A stretch of 6,457 nt of DNA from assembly GCA_046498185.1 (NCBI GenBank), contig JAWOBE010000122.1, positions 1 through 6,457 of the forward strand. The letters run 5' to 3'. The notes beneath the pieces were generated by a model. That model ran no database searches and was not told the DNA's origin. It worked only from the letters and a program-made list of their open reading frames with translations. Shown one piece after another: positions 1-6,159 of the stretch (positions are counted from its first letter, which is position 1; each line of letters begins with the position of its first letter). Source of the DNA: CAYXDR01 sp046498185 (GTDB lineage Bacteria > Desulfobacterota > DSM-4660 > Desulfatiglandales > Desulfatiglandaceae). Both the position numbers and the translations under genes were made by a program.

Positions 1-46
1 GTTTGATGTGCTGGCAGAGCGGTATGTCTTTTATTGCCCCGGTGCC

Positions 47-51
47 GGAGG
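47..51 (+). promoter_or_regulatory. Ribosome binding site deciding the kinase start
   Basis: GGAGG is followed by six bases and then ATG at 58, which is ideal spacing. It argues for the ATG and against the in-frame TTG at 34, because that codon lies upstream of the site. Two other frames stay open from the left edge to stops at 69-71 and 74-76, so an upstream gene may end inside this region and be translationally coupled. Confidence 0.7.
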
Positions 52-57
52 AAGTTC

Positions 58-1581
58 ATGGAAGACGATGAAATAGCGCGCCTGCAAAAAGAATGTGAAC
101 GGCTTAAAAGGGAATCCGCGGAAAAGAACGAAACAATAGAAATCCTCACCCCGAAATCCTTCCTTTGGGAATCTGTGTCTCACGGCATCATGGAAGAAGT
201 GATGATTATCGACAGGCATTACAGGGTTCTCGATATAAACAGAGCCTTTGAAAAAACCTACGGGGTGTCGAAAGAAGAAGCCTGTGGCAGCGAGTGCTAT
301 CGTGTTAAATTCGGCCTGGAGGGGCCGTGTGATCGCTACGGCGGTGAGTGCCCCCTTCCGGTTGCGCGGGCAACCGGAAGCCGCGCGGAAGCTTCTTTCT
401 CGCAGACCCTGGAAAAGGGCAAAAAAAGGGAAATTCTCAGGATTATTTATCCTCTCGCCACCGAGGGAGAGGAGCCGGCGTTTTTCGCCGAGGTATCGCG
501 CGACGTCACCGAGTTTCATTCGGTAATTAAAAGGCTCAAGGTATCCGAGCAGAAATTCAAGGCGATACTGGATACGGCCACCGACGCGATATTGAGCATA
601 AACAAAAACCACAAAATTGTCTTGTTCAACAATGCAGCTCAGCGTATTTTCGGTTACTCGAGAAAGGAAGTGCTGGGTCGGGACCTTGGCATGCTGATAC
701 CTCCCCAATATGGAGATCACTACCATCATGTCAAAAGGTTTCTCGAAACAAAGCAGCCGAAGATCATGGGCAAGACAATGCCTTTGACCGGGCTGCGCAA
801 AACCGGAGAAGAATTCCCGATCGAGCTGGGCCTTTCGTTTTACGAAGGCCATGGAGGCGTCACGATCACTGCTATAATCAGGGACATGAGCCGCCAGAAA
901 GAGCTTGAAGACAGGTACCTCCAGGCCGAGCGGCTGGCCGCGGTCGGGCAGACGGTGGCACAGGTGGCCCACGAAATCAAGAACCCTCTTTTGATCATCG
1001 GCGGTTTTTCTCAGCAGATCCGGAAACGGATTGAAGACGAAACCTGTCTTCAGAAATTAGACCTTATCCTGAACGAGGTGGAGCGGCTTGAAAAACTTGT
1101 CATGAACCTGGGTGATTTTACCAAACATTACAAGATAATTAAACGACCGGCGGACATTAACTTTGTCATAAAGGACGTCTTGAATATAGTGGCTACCATG
1201 TATCCCTCGCATAGATATTTTTTTTATTCGAGTCTGGATCCTGAATTGCCTGAAATTTTATGTGATCCGGATAAGCTCAAGCAGGTTTTCATGAACGTGA
1301 TAATAAACGCCGCGGAGGCCATGGAAAAGGGAGGCACCGTCGCCGTGGTCACCGAGCGTTGCGCCAAAGGGGTCGAAGTGCGCATCCATGATGAAGGCGT
1401 AGGTATCAGCGAAGAAGATCGCCTGCGGATATTCGAGCCTTTTTATACGACCAGAAAGCGGGGAAGCGGACTCGGACTTTCCATATCCTATAAAATCATC
1501 GAGGCTCATAAGGGGGATATCAAGGCCTTGAGCTCTCCGGGGCAGGGGACAACCTTCGTGATAAGGCTTCCCGGCGGCTAG
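58..1581 (+). CDS. Soluble PAS-PAS sensor histidine kinase (orphan)
   Basis: A 507-residue cytoplasmic histidine kinase: it should autophosphorylate on a histidine using ATP and pass the phosphate to a separate response regulator. Residues 1-30 look like a short coiled coil. PAS 1 (about 36-155) carries cysteines C76, C80, C91 and C98. PAS 2 (about 162-282) follows. The HisKA helix contains HEIKNP with phosphoacceptor H305. The ATPase domain (about 402-504) has the N box (N413, N417), the G1 box DEGVG at 445-449, the F box FEPF at 459-462 and the G2 motif GSGLGL at 469-474, so all catalytic motifs are intact. No signal peptide or membrane helix is visible. I chose ATG 58 because GGAGG lies six bases upstream; an in-frame TTG at 34 has no such site. 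No receiver-domain gene is adjacent within the window, so the partner is unknown. The signal is also unknown; the cysteines suggest redox or metal sensing, which is inference. Confidence 0.93.
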   Translation: MEDDEIARLQKECERLKRESAEKNETIEILTPKSFLWESVSHGIMEEVMIIDRHYRVLDINRAFEKTYGVSKEEACGSECYRVKFGLEGPCDRYGGECPLPVARATGSRAEASFSQTLEKGKKREILRIIYPLATEGEEPAFFAEVSRDVTEFHSVIKRLKVSEQKFKAILDTATDAILSINKNHKIVLFNNAAQRIFGYSRKEVLGRDLGMLIPPQYGDHYHHVKRFLETKQPKIMGKTMPLTGLRKTGEEFPIELGLSFYEGHGGVTITAIIRDMSRQKELEDRYLQAERLAAVGQTVAQVAHEIKNPLLIIGGFSQQIRKRIEDETCLQKLDLILNEVERLEKLVMNLGDFTKHYKIIKRPADINFVIKDVLNIVATMYPSHRYFFYSSLDPELPEILCDPDKLKQVFMNVIINAAEAMEKGGTVAVVTERCAKGVEVRIHDEGVGISEEDRLRIFEPFYTTRKRGSGLGLSISYKIIEAHKGDIKALSSPGQGTTFVIRLPGG

Positions 1582-1604
1582 TGGTGAAGGTGGGAAAATT
1601 CTAT

Positions 1605-1633
1605 TTGACTTTTCTCGGTAAAGTACATATTAT
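1605..1633 (+). promoter_or_regulatory. Sigma70-like promoter of the initiator tRNA
   Basis: TTGACT (1605-1610) and TATTAT (1628-1633) are separated by 17 bases, which predicts transcription from about 1640, just before the mature tRNA 5' end at 1645. A perfect TATAAT at 1631-1636 is also present but sits 20 bases from the -35 box, so the TATTAT register is preferred. The promoter starts 24 bases after the kinase stop codon. Confidence 0.6.
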
Positions 1634-1644
1634 AATTGATCTGC

Positions 1645-1721
<77 letters not shown>

Positions 1722-1731
1722 AAGAAATTTC

Positions 1732-1765
1732 AAGGGGTTGCGATATCGATCGTAACCCCTTTTTT
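1732..1765 (+). terminator. Intrinsic terminator of tRNA-fMet
   Basis: A 13-bp stem pairs 1732-1744 with 1749-1761 (one G-T pair at 1740/1753) around the tetraloop ATCG. A T run at 1760-1765 overlaps the 3' arm. It starts 10 bases after the tRNA CCA. Read on the other strand the hairpin forms but is followed by TTGAAATTTC rather than a T run, so it is probably not an efficient terminator for the convergent hybrid kinase gene. Confidence 0.88.
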
Positions 1766-1795
1766 ATTTGCTACCCTATCGCTTGTGCCCGCCCG

Positions 1796-4708
1796 TCATT
1801 CATCGTTTCTCTTCTCCAGCACTTCTCTCACCTTTCTGGCCAGCCTTTCAGGTGTGAACGGTTTTTGAAGAAAAGCGATCCCTTTTTCTAAAACCCCATG
1901 GTGGACAATGGCGTTATCCGTATAGCCGGACATAAAAAGGACCTTCAGCTCAGGCATCATGTCCTTTATAAAATTTGCCAGTTCCTTTCCGCTCATTCCC
2001 GGCATGATCACGTCGGTAACCATGAGGTGGATCGGATCTTTATGCTCCTCAAACATCCTCAGCGCCTCCCGGCCGTCAGCGGCTGCCATCACCGTGTAGC
2101 CGTATTTTTCGAGGGTCCTGGTTGCCAATTTTCTGAGCGATTGGTCATCTTCCACAAGCAGGATCGTTTCCGAACCGAACAGGTCTTTTGGCTCTTGTTT
2201 TTTCGGGCTCCTTATTCCGGAAACAATCATGGCGGCTACTGGAAGATAAACCTTGAAAGTGGTCCCCTGGTCGGGCTCGCTGTATACCCAGATGTTGCCG
2301 TTATTTTGCTTCACTATGCCGTACACGGTGGAAAGGCCCAGCCCCGTCCCTTTTCCTTTTCCCTTGGTGGTGAAAAACGGTTCAAATATTTGTCCCTGGA
2401 TTTCCTTGGATATGCCCATCCCTGTATCACTCACTGCCAGCATGACATAAGAACCGGACGCCATAGCGATATGATGCCGGGCATAATCTTCGTCCAACTC
2501 GACGTTTTTGGTCTCGATGGTTAATTTTCCTCCCCTGGGCATGGCGTCCCGGGCGTTGACAGCAAGATTCATAATCACCTGCTCCAACTGAGACACATCC
2601 ACTTCCACCGAGCTCAGATCCGGGCCCAGGAGGGTTTCAAGTTCAATGTCCTCGCCGATGATACGCCTTAACATTTTATCCATTTCATGAATCGGATCAT
2701 TGATATTGACCACTTCGGGCTGAATGATCTGCTTTCTGCTGAACGCCAGAAGCTGGTGGGTAAGCGCCGACGCCCTGTTCCCCGCCTCTTTAATCTCCTC
2801 CATGATCTCGCAAAGGGTTGTATTTGTGTCCATATCCATGATCGCCATTTCCGCATTGCCGATGATGGTGGTCAAAAGGTTATTGAAATCATGGGCAATG
2901 CCACTGGTGAGCCTGCCGACGGCCTCCAGCTTCTGGGCTTGCCGGAGCTGGTCTTCCAGATGCTTCCTTTCTTCTTCGGCGAGTTTTTGTCGGGTGATGT
3001 CTTCGACAATCCCTTTGTATTGGGTAACGCGGCCGTCATGACTTCTCATAATGTAGGTCCGGTCGTTAACAATCCTTTCCGAGCCGTCCTTTGCAATGAT
3101 GCGATAGGGTTCATGGATGAATTCGCTTATGTCCTCTTTACTACTTGCGTCGTTCACTTCTGCGGCTACCCGTTTGATGTCGTCAGGATGAACACACTGG
3201 AAATAATCCACTTTTCCTGACTTGAATTCTTCCACGGTATATCCGAAAATCCTCCCAACGTTTTCCGAGACGAACTCCACGGGCCATCCTTCCCGGTTGT
3301 TCCAGGTGAAGGCCACGGAGGAACTCCTGTTGATGATATCATAAGCCTCCCTCAAGGCCTTCTCGGATTTCCTTCGCTCGGTAATGTCAATTTGGCTGCC
3401 TATGAACCGTCGGGCTTTGCGTTCACTTTCGAAAACCAACCCTCCGGATGCGTTGATCCACCGGTAGGAGCCGTCCTTGTGAGCCAGGCGAAATTCGACA
3501 TCATAGGCCCGAACACGGCCCTGCAGGTAGGCCTCGATTTGGGCTATGACGCTCGGTCGATCCTCCGGATGAAGACGCTTTTCCCATTCCTCATAACGGT
3601 TTGAAATTTCGTGGTCGTCATAACCGATGTGGCGTTTCCATTCCGGGGAGAACCAGACATCGTTTGTTTCAAGGTCCCAGTCCCACAGGCCGATATTCGA
3701 GGAGGCCAGGGCCAGTTGCAACCGGTTGGTGCTGACCCATAGGTTTTTTTCGGCCTCTTTCCTGGCCTGGATTTCTTTTTCCATTTCTCTGTTCTTTTGT
3801 TGCAGTTCGCGGGTGCGCACATTTACCTGCTGCTTTAAAATCAGGCTTCCTGCCAGGCTCATAAGCAAAACAGTTCCCGCGATTATCCCGACGATTTTGA
3901 CCCAGTCCGGCAAGGCGAATGTGAACTTTTCGGAAGTCCAATGTTCCAGAGTTTGAAAATAGGCGGAATCAGGGTCTTTTTTCAACTCTATGATATGAGC
4001 ATCAATAGCATTCAATAAATTTTCATGGATGCCTTTGTGCGCGGCAAAAAAAAGTTTGGTCGGATTGAAGATGATCGCAGTATCCTCAAGATCGAACGCT
4101 TGGGCATACATTGTTCCATTGAAGCGATTGGTTACGGCCGCATCGGCGTCTCCGGCGGCGACTCTCTCAAATATGGTCTTATAATTCGGTAGGGGGATAA
4201 GCGTGCTGTCAAATCCGAAATCTTTGGTGAGGCGTTCAAAGGCAGCCTGCTGCACCGAGCGTTCCAGAACGACAATCCGTTTCCCGGTCAGGTCCACGAT
4301 CGATTTGATTCCGCTGCCTTTGCGGGCATACACCTGAAACCAGTCGGACAGGACCGGCTCCTTGTGAAAGGCGAATATTTTCTCTCGGTCCGCACTATAG
4401 GATACATCAGGCATCAGGTCGATTTCGCCTTTTTCAAGGCGGTTCAATCCCTCTCCCCATGTGCCGGGGACATACCGGAGCTGCCAACGCTCGCTTTTCG
4501 CAATGTGCTCGATGAGATCAATAAATATGCCTGCAGGTTTACCTGATTCGGAGATGAAGATTTTCGGTGCATTTTCGTATACGCCGACTTTCACGATTCT
4601 GCCATCGGCCATGGCAAAGGCGTGCAATGAGTTTAAAATCAGCAGGAGCAGGATCGCTGCGCTCAAAGCGAATTTAGAACAAGGATATGTAACTTTATTT
4701 CCTTCCAT
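1796..4708 (-). CDS. Hybrid histidine kinase with periplasmic solute-binding sensor, PAS-PAS and receiver
   Basis: A 970-residue inner-membrane hybrid kinase. A signal peptide (1-33; hydrophobic core 13-28) leads into a periplasmic SBP_bac_3-type Venus-flytrap domain (about 38-262), then one membrane helix (268-291), a short coiled linker, two PAS domains (about 326-446 with its PAC end DITERR, and 453-575), HisKA with HDFNNLL and phosphoacceptor H606, and an ATPase domain (N714, N718; DTGMG 761-765; FEPFF 775-779; GTGLGL 787-792). The C-terminal receiver (847-963) has acidic E853, D854 and D855, phosphoacceptor D899, S927 and K949. Every catalytic residue I can check is present. Ligand binding outside the membrane should control His-to-Asp relay inside; the ligand cannot be named. 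No output gene is nearby. I chose ATG 4708, which has AGGGG about nine bases upstream. An in-frame GTG at 4729 would add seven residues, but its AAGGAG is only two bases away. Confidence 0.92.
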   Translation of the reverse strand: MEGNKVTYPCSKFALSAAILLLLILNSLHAFAMADGRIVKVGVYENAPKIFISESGKPAGIFIDLIEHIAKSERWQLRYVPGTWGEGLNRLEKGEIDLMPDVSYSADREKIFAFHKEPVLSDWFQVYARKGSGIKSIVDLTGKRIVVLERSVQQAAFERLTKDFGFDSTLIPLPNYKTIFERVAAGDADAAVTNRFNGTMYAQAFDLEDTAIIFNPTKLFFAAHKGIHENLLNAIDAHIIELKKDPDSAYFQTLEHWTSEKFTFALPDWVKIVGIIAGTVLLMSLAGSLILKQQVNVRTRELQQKNREMEKEIQARKEAEKNLWVSTNRLQLALASSNIGLWDWDLETNDVWFSPEWKRHIGYDDHEISNRYEEWEKRLHPEDRPSVIAQIEAYLQGRVRAYDVEFRLAHKDGSYRWINASGGLVFESERKARRFIGSQIDITERRKSEKALREAYDIINRSSSVAFTWNNREGWPVEFVSENVGRIFGYTVEEFKSGKVDYFQCVHPDDIKRVAAEVNDASSKEDISEFIHEPYRIIAKDGSERIVNDRTYIMRSHDGRVTQYKGIVEDITRQKLAEEERKHLEDQLRQAQKLEAVGRLTSGIAHDFNNLLTTIIGNAEMAIMDMDTNTTLCEIMEEIKEAGNRASALTHQLLAFSRKQIIQPEVVNINDPIHEMDKMLRRIIGEDIELETLLGPDLSSVEVDVSQLEQVIMNLAVNARDAMPRGGKLTIETKNVELDEDYARHHIAMASGSYVMLAVSDTGMGISKEIQGQIFEPFFTTKGKGKGTGLGLSTVYGIVKQNNGNIWVYSEPDQGTTFKVYLPVAAMIVSGIRSPKKQEPKDLFGSETILLVEDDQSLRKLATRTLEKYGYTVMAAADGREALRMFEEHKDPIHLMVTDVIMPGMSGKELANFIKDMMPELKVLFMSGYTDNAIVHHGVLEKGIAFLQKPFTPERLARKVREVLEKRNDE

Positions 4709-4907
4709 AGTCTCTTTCCCCTGCTTCACATCTCCTTTTCCCTTTTGCGTCGCTCCTTCTGAACAAGCTTGCCGCGAGGTCGCATATAGGATGGAGGCTC
4801 CGCTTAAAAATCCAGGCTATTTTAATGATAAACTTAGCCAACCATACTTGCATCCCTTTGGAAAGAACTGGGCCTGGTGAAGGGCGGCTTTTTTGATCCT
4901 CTCAACT

Positions 4908-4937
4908 AAACTACTGAATCAATCTATTCTTTGTCAA
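4908..4937 (-). promoter_or_regulatory. Candidate promoter for the hybrid kinase
   Basis: On the minus strand a consensus TTGACA (plus positions 4932-4937) is followed after 18 bases by TAGTTT (4908-4913), which matches only three of six -10 positions. It would give a leader of nearly 200 bases before ATG 4708. The -35 is convincing and the -10 is weak, so this is only the best candidate I can see in the gap. Confidence 0.3.
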
Positions 4938-4959
4938 TGATAATACTGAAGAGTATATT
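4931..4959 (+). promoter_or_regulatory. Candidate plus-strand promoter facing the antitoxin-like gene
   Basis: TTGTCA (4931-4936) and TATATT (4954-4959) are exactly 17 bases apart, a good sigma70 match. It points towards the 3' end of the minus-strand gene at 5022-5306, so a transcript from about 4966 would be antisense to it. AAGGA at 4991-4995 precedes ATG 5001 by five bases and opens a 13-codon reading frame ending at 5042. A real transcript is unproven, and a chance match in AT-rich DNA is quite possible. Confidence 0.3.
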
Positions 4960-5021
4960 TAATCTATAGGTTGGTCTATTTTAAAGTTTAAAGGAAAGCA
5001 ATGAACAGGAATGGTTTCCTC

Positions 5022-5306
5022 TCATTCCGGTGCAATCATTGAACGCCGGCAAGAGAGGTGTGAGTTTACGAGTGTCCATCTCCAGGTCCCTGTTCGACCT
5101 TTCGCTTTCCGCTGCCTCTTTATAATTGCTGTAAGACCTCGGAGAGCCTCGTTGACTGATTCATGGTCGGGAAAATACTCTGCCACATCGGGATCAATAA
5201 CGACGACGTTGGTGCCCTCCGCATATCGCTTTGCATATTTTCCTCGGACTCCATCAGTAAAATCGTATTCCTCCAGCAAATCTGGATCATCCTTCATTCT
5301 CTTCAT
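5022..5306 (-). CDS. Small antitoxin-like protein (EYDF...RGKY...VNEALR family)
   Basis: A 94-residue soluble, charged protein. Its core (about 1-69) reads like a conserved small family that I associate with toxin-antitoxin neighbourhoods: EYDF at 13-16, GVRGKYAKRY at 19-28, EGTNVVVIDPDVAEYFPD in the middle, then SVNEALRGL and a basic end IIKRQRKA. This layout resembles BrnA/CopG-like antitoxins, whose N-terminus often reads EYDF followed by RGK; that link is from memory and inference. The start is ATG 5306 with GGGAG about ten bases upstream. An in-frame GTG at 5375 would add 23 residues of unconvincing sequence. The last 25 or so residues, rich in W, R, S and C, do not look like the core and may be read-through after an altered stop or frameshift. 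Its stop is over 300 bases from the hybrid kinase start. vapC ends 110 bases upstream on the same strand. No toxin gene follows directly. Confidence 0.68.
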   Translation of the reverse strand: MKRMKDDPDLLEEYDFTDGVRGKYAKRYAEGTNVVVIDPDVAEYFPDHESVNEALRGLTAIIKRQRKAKGRTGTWRWTLVNSHLSCRRSMIAPE

Positions 5307-5328
5307 ATGCTGACTTCTCCCTTTTTGT

Positions 5329-5341
5329 CGCCAACCTGGCG
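5329..5341 (-). repeat. Short hairpin before the antitoxin-like gene
   Basis: CGCCA and TGGCG pair around a three-base loop, seven bases upstream of the GGGAG at 5317-5321 on the minus strand. It could affect translation initiation of the small gene. No T run follows it, so it is not an intrinsic terminator for vapBC. Confidence 0.3.
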
Positions 5342-5344
5342 CTG

Positions 5345-5356
5345 ATAATACGTATT
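5345..5356 (-). promoter_or_regulatory. Candidate -10 box and operator palindrome of the antitoxin-like gene
   Basis: AATACGTATT (5347-5356) is a perfect 10-bp palindrome, and on the minus strand it overlaps TATTAT (5345-5350), a good -10 box. The -35 region is poor (TGAGCA at 18 bases). Transcription would start near 5338, which places the GTG at 5375 outside the transcript and supports ATG 5306. A palindrome over the -10 fits autorepression by a DNA-binding antitoxin, but this is inference. Confidence 0.35.
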
Positions 5357-5416
5357 CGCTCACGGATATGCTCACCGCCCCGTCCAGAAAATTTTCAGTA
5401 AAAAAGTAAGCTGCAT

Positions 5417-5791
5417 TTATATTTTAATATCTAAAATATTTGAAATTAAAACAAAATGCTTATCTAAAGAATAAATCTTACTATTATTTTGATTGGCATT
5501 TTGTGCAATGATTAAATCTGGTATCCCGATGCCGTTCAATCCATTTTTCAAGCACTTATATTGATATTTGATGATTTGCTCCCAATTAATATATAAATCG
5601 AATTTTTCGATTTGATATAATAATTGAATTATTTTTTGCTGCTTCCGTATTTTCAAAAAAGGAATAAGCTCTGCTAAAATCAGATCATTTATCACAACAA
5701 GATTTTTATCAATTAAAAAATCAAGCTCTTCTGAATTGTTGCCACTTCTGAAGTAGTCAACCCAAACCGAGGTATCTACTAGAACCGACAT
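5417..5791 (-). CDS. vapC: VapC-type PIN-domain toxin (ribonuclease)
   Basis: A 124-residue single PIN domain, close to the usual VapC length. VapC proteins are metal-dependent endoribonucleases that cut tRNA or rRNA and halt growth when freed from VapB. The four-acid site is visible: D6 in VDTSVWVDYF, E41 in LAELIP, D92 in GIGIPDLIIA and D110 in SLDKHF. The start ATG 5791 lies inside the end of vapB with a 13-base overlap, as in translationally coupled toxin-antitoxin pairs. The gene is strikingly AT-rich (runs of I, N, K and Q codons ending in A or T) compared with the kinase genes, which suggests acquisition by transfer. The toxin appears intact and should be active. The RNA target cannot be read from sequence. 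Confidence 0.93.
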   Translation of the reverse strand: MSVLVDTSVWVDYFRSGNNSEELDFLIDKNLVVINDLILAELIPFLKIRKQQKIIQLLYQIEKFDLYINWEQIIKYQYKCLKNGLNGIGIPDLIIAQNANQNNSKIYSLDKHFVLISNILDIKI

Positions 5792-5982
5792 TGGCGTCCT
5801 CTGATAGCATTTAAATCAATATCCAAATCGACTTTTCCTTTAAATTCCTTCAAACCTGAAATTTTCGTTTTCCTTATCAAGTCTTCCAATGCTGTGATGA
5901 TAACCTTGGTTTTTGTATTTATGCGAGTGACCTTCATGGCCTCACCTAATAATTCCTCTGGTAAATCAAGCGTTGTTCTCAT
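5779..5982 (-). CDS. vapB: VapB-type antitoxin
   Basis: A 67-residue antitoxin of the VapB/DUF2191 style. The N-terminus MRTTLDLPEELLGEAM is the DNA-binding strand and first helix typical of the family. A second helix follows (about 24-38, with the pattern TKVIITALEDLIRK), and the C-terminal part (LKEFKGKVDLDIDLNAIRGR) is the segment that usually wraps the PIN toxin and blocks its active site. GGAGG lies six bases before ATG 5982. The gene overlaps vapC by 13 bases, so toxin translation is probably coupled to antitoxin translation. Together the two proteins should bind the repeated sites over their own promoter and repress it. Base composition is AT-rich like vapC, so the pair probably moved as a unit. 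Confidence 0.92.
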   Translation of the reverse strand: MRTTLDLPEELLGEAMKVTRINTKTKVIITALEDLIRKTKISGLKEFKGKVDLDIDLNAIRGRQCRF

Positions 5983-5988
5983 GGTTGT

Positions 5989-5993
5989 CCTCC
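5989..5993 (-). promoter_or_regulatory. Ribosome binding site of vapB
   Basis: On the minus strand GGAGG is followed by six bases (ACAACC) and the ATG at 5982. This is the strongest initiation site in the vapBC operon; vapC has none comparable, which fits coupled translation with the antitoxin in excess. Confidence 0.75.
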
Positions 5994-6001
5994 ATGGTTA
6001 G

Positions 6002-6033
6002 TTTATGCATAAATCTAATGAGTCATGCATAAA
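6002..6033. promoter_or_regulatory. Twin VapB operator sites, 20 bp apart
   Basis: ATGCATAAA occurs at 6005-6013 and again at 6025-6033, a period of 20 bp or about two helical turns, so both sites face the same side of the DNA. The first lies in a perfect 12-bp palindrome, TTTATGCATAAA (6002-6013); the second keeps the ATGCAT core. They cover the -10 box, start site and spacer of the vapBC promoter. Ribbon-helix-helix VapB dimers are known to bind paired sites of this kind, so the role is a well-grounded inference. Confidence 0.6.
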
Positions 6034-6040
6034 AAGTCAA
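6012..6040 (-). promoter_or_regulatory. vapBC promoter
   Basis: On the minus strand TTGACT (plus positions 6035-6040) and TAGATT (6012-6017) are separated by exactly 17 bases. Transcription would start near 6005, giving a leader of about 23 bases before vapB. Both probable operator sites lie in or directly beside this promoter. Confidence 0.65.
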
Positions 6041-6068
6041 CAGGCAAAACAAAGACGGCAAAAGCTTG

Positions 6069-6114
6069 AACCCTGCCAATCTTGGCCCCCCTGGCAGAGT
6101 GAATTTAAAGGGTT
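6069..6114. repeat. Nested inverted repeats in the intergenic region
   Basis: CTGCCA (6073-6078) pairs with TGGCAG (6092-6097). Outside them AACC (6069-6072) can pair with GGTT (6111-6114), leaving an asymmetric internal loop. Inside, GCCA (6075-6078) could instead pair with TGGC (6083-6086), so two hairpins compete for the same arm. No T run follows, so it is not a simple terminator; function is unknown. Confidence 0.35.
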
Positions 6115-6141
6115 GATCGCAATGTCCAATAGCCGTATTCT
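6113..6141 (+). promoter_or_regulatory. Candidate promoter for the PhzF-family gene
   Basis: TTGATC (6113-6118) and TATTCT (6136-6141) are 17 bases apart, each matching four of six consensus positions. Transcription would begin near 6148 and give a leader of about 120 bases before ATG 6267. It is the best sigma70 match I can find in this gap, but weak. Confidence 0.3.
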
Positions 6142-6159
6142 TTATAAATGCCGTTTTTC

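Larger units (their letters stand above)
4709..5021. other. Intergenic region, about 310 bp, no clear gene
   Basis: This stretch separates the hybrid kinase start from the end of the small antitoxin-like gene. Its right half (about 4900-5000) is AT-rich and holds candidate promoters on both strands that share the TTGTCAA box at 4931-4937. An open frame of 52 codons (minus, 4695-4853) overlaps the kinase start but has no well-placed ribosome binding site. I see no strong terminator, RNA gene or recognisable coding remnant. Confidence 0.5.

Noticed and set aside
34..57. TTG at 34 as the start of the soluble kinase
   Set aside because: The GGAGG at 47-51 lies downstream of it and is perfectly placed for ATG 58.
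31..972. Long minus-strand frame of 313 codons opposite the soluble kinase
   Set aside because: It lies antisense to intact PAS and HisKA coding sequence, matches no domain I recognise and has no supporting start site.
1898..3220. Plus-strand frames opposite the hybrid kinase
   Set aside because: The minus strand encodes an uninterrupted, motif-complete kinase here; these frames are antisense shadows.
4868..4896. Terminator-like GGCCTGG...GGCGGC followed by TTTTTT on the plus strand
   Set aside because: The stem is only about three base pairs and no plus-strand gene precedes it.
5011..5313. Plus-strand frame of 100 codons opposite the antitoxin-like gene
   Set aside because: The minus strand carries the conserved-looking core. 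The plus frame is serine- and arginine-rich low-information sequence, and its AGGA abuts the ATG.
5307..5375. GTG 5375 as the start of the antitoxin-like gene
   Set aside because: The added 23 residues do not resemble the family start, and the candidate -10 box and palindrome lie within this stretch.
5387..5396. GAAAATTTTC palindrome after vapC as a terminator
   Set aside because: The stem is weak and all A/T in the centre, has no loop and is not followed by a T run on the minus strand.
5022..5982. Single three-gene operon vapB-vapC-small gene
   Set aside because: A 110-base gap, a separate palindrome with a -10-like box and a clear composition change make independent transcription more likely, though read-through is not excluded.
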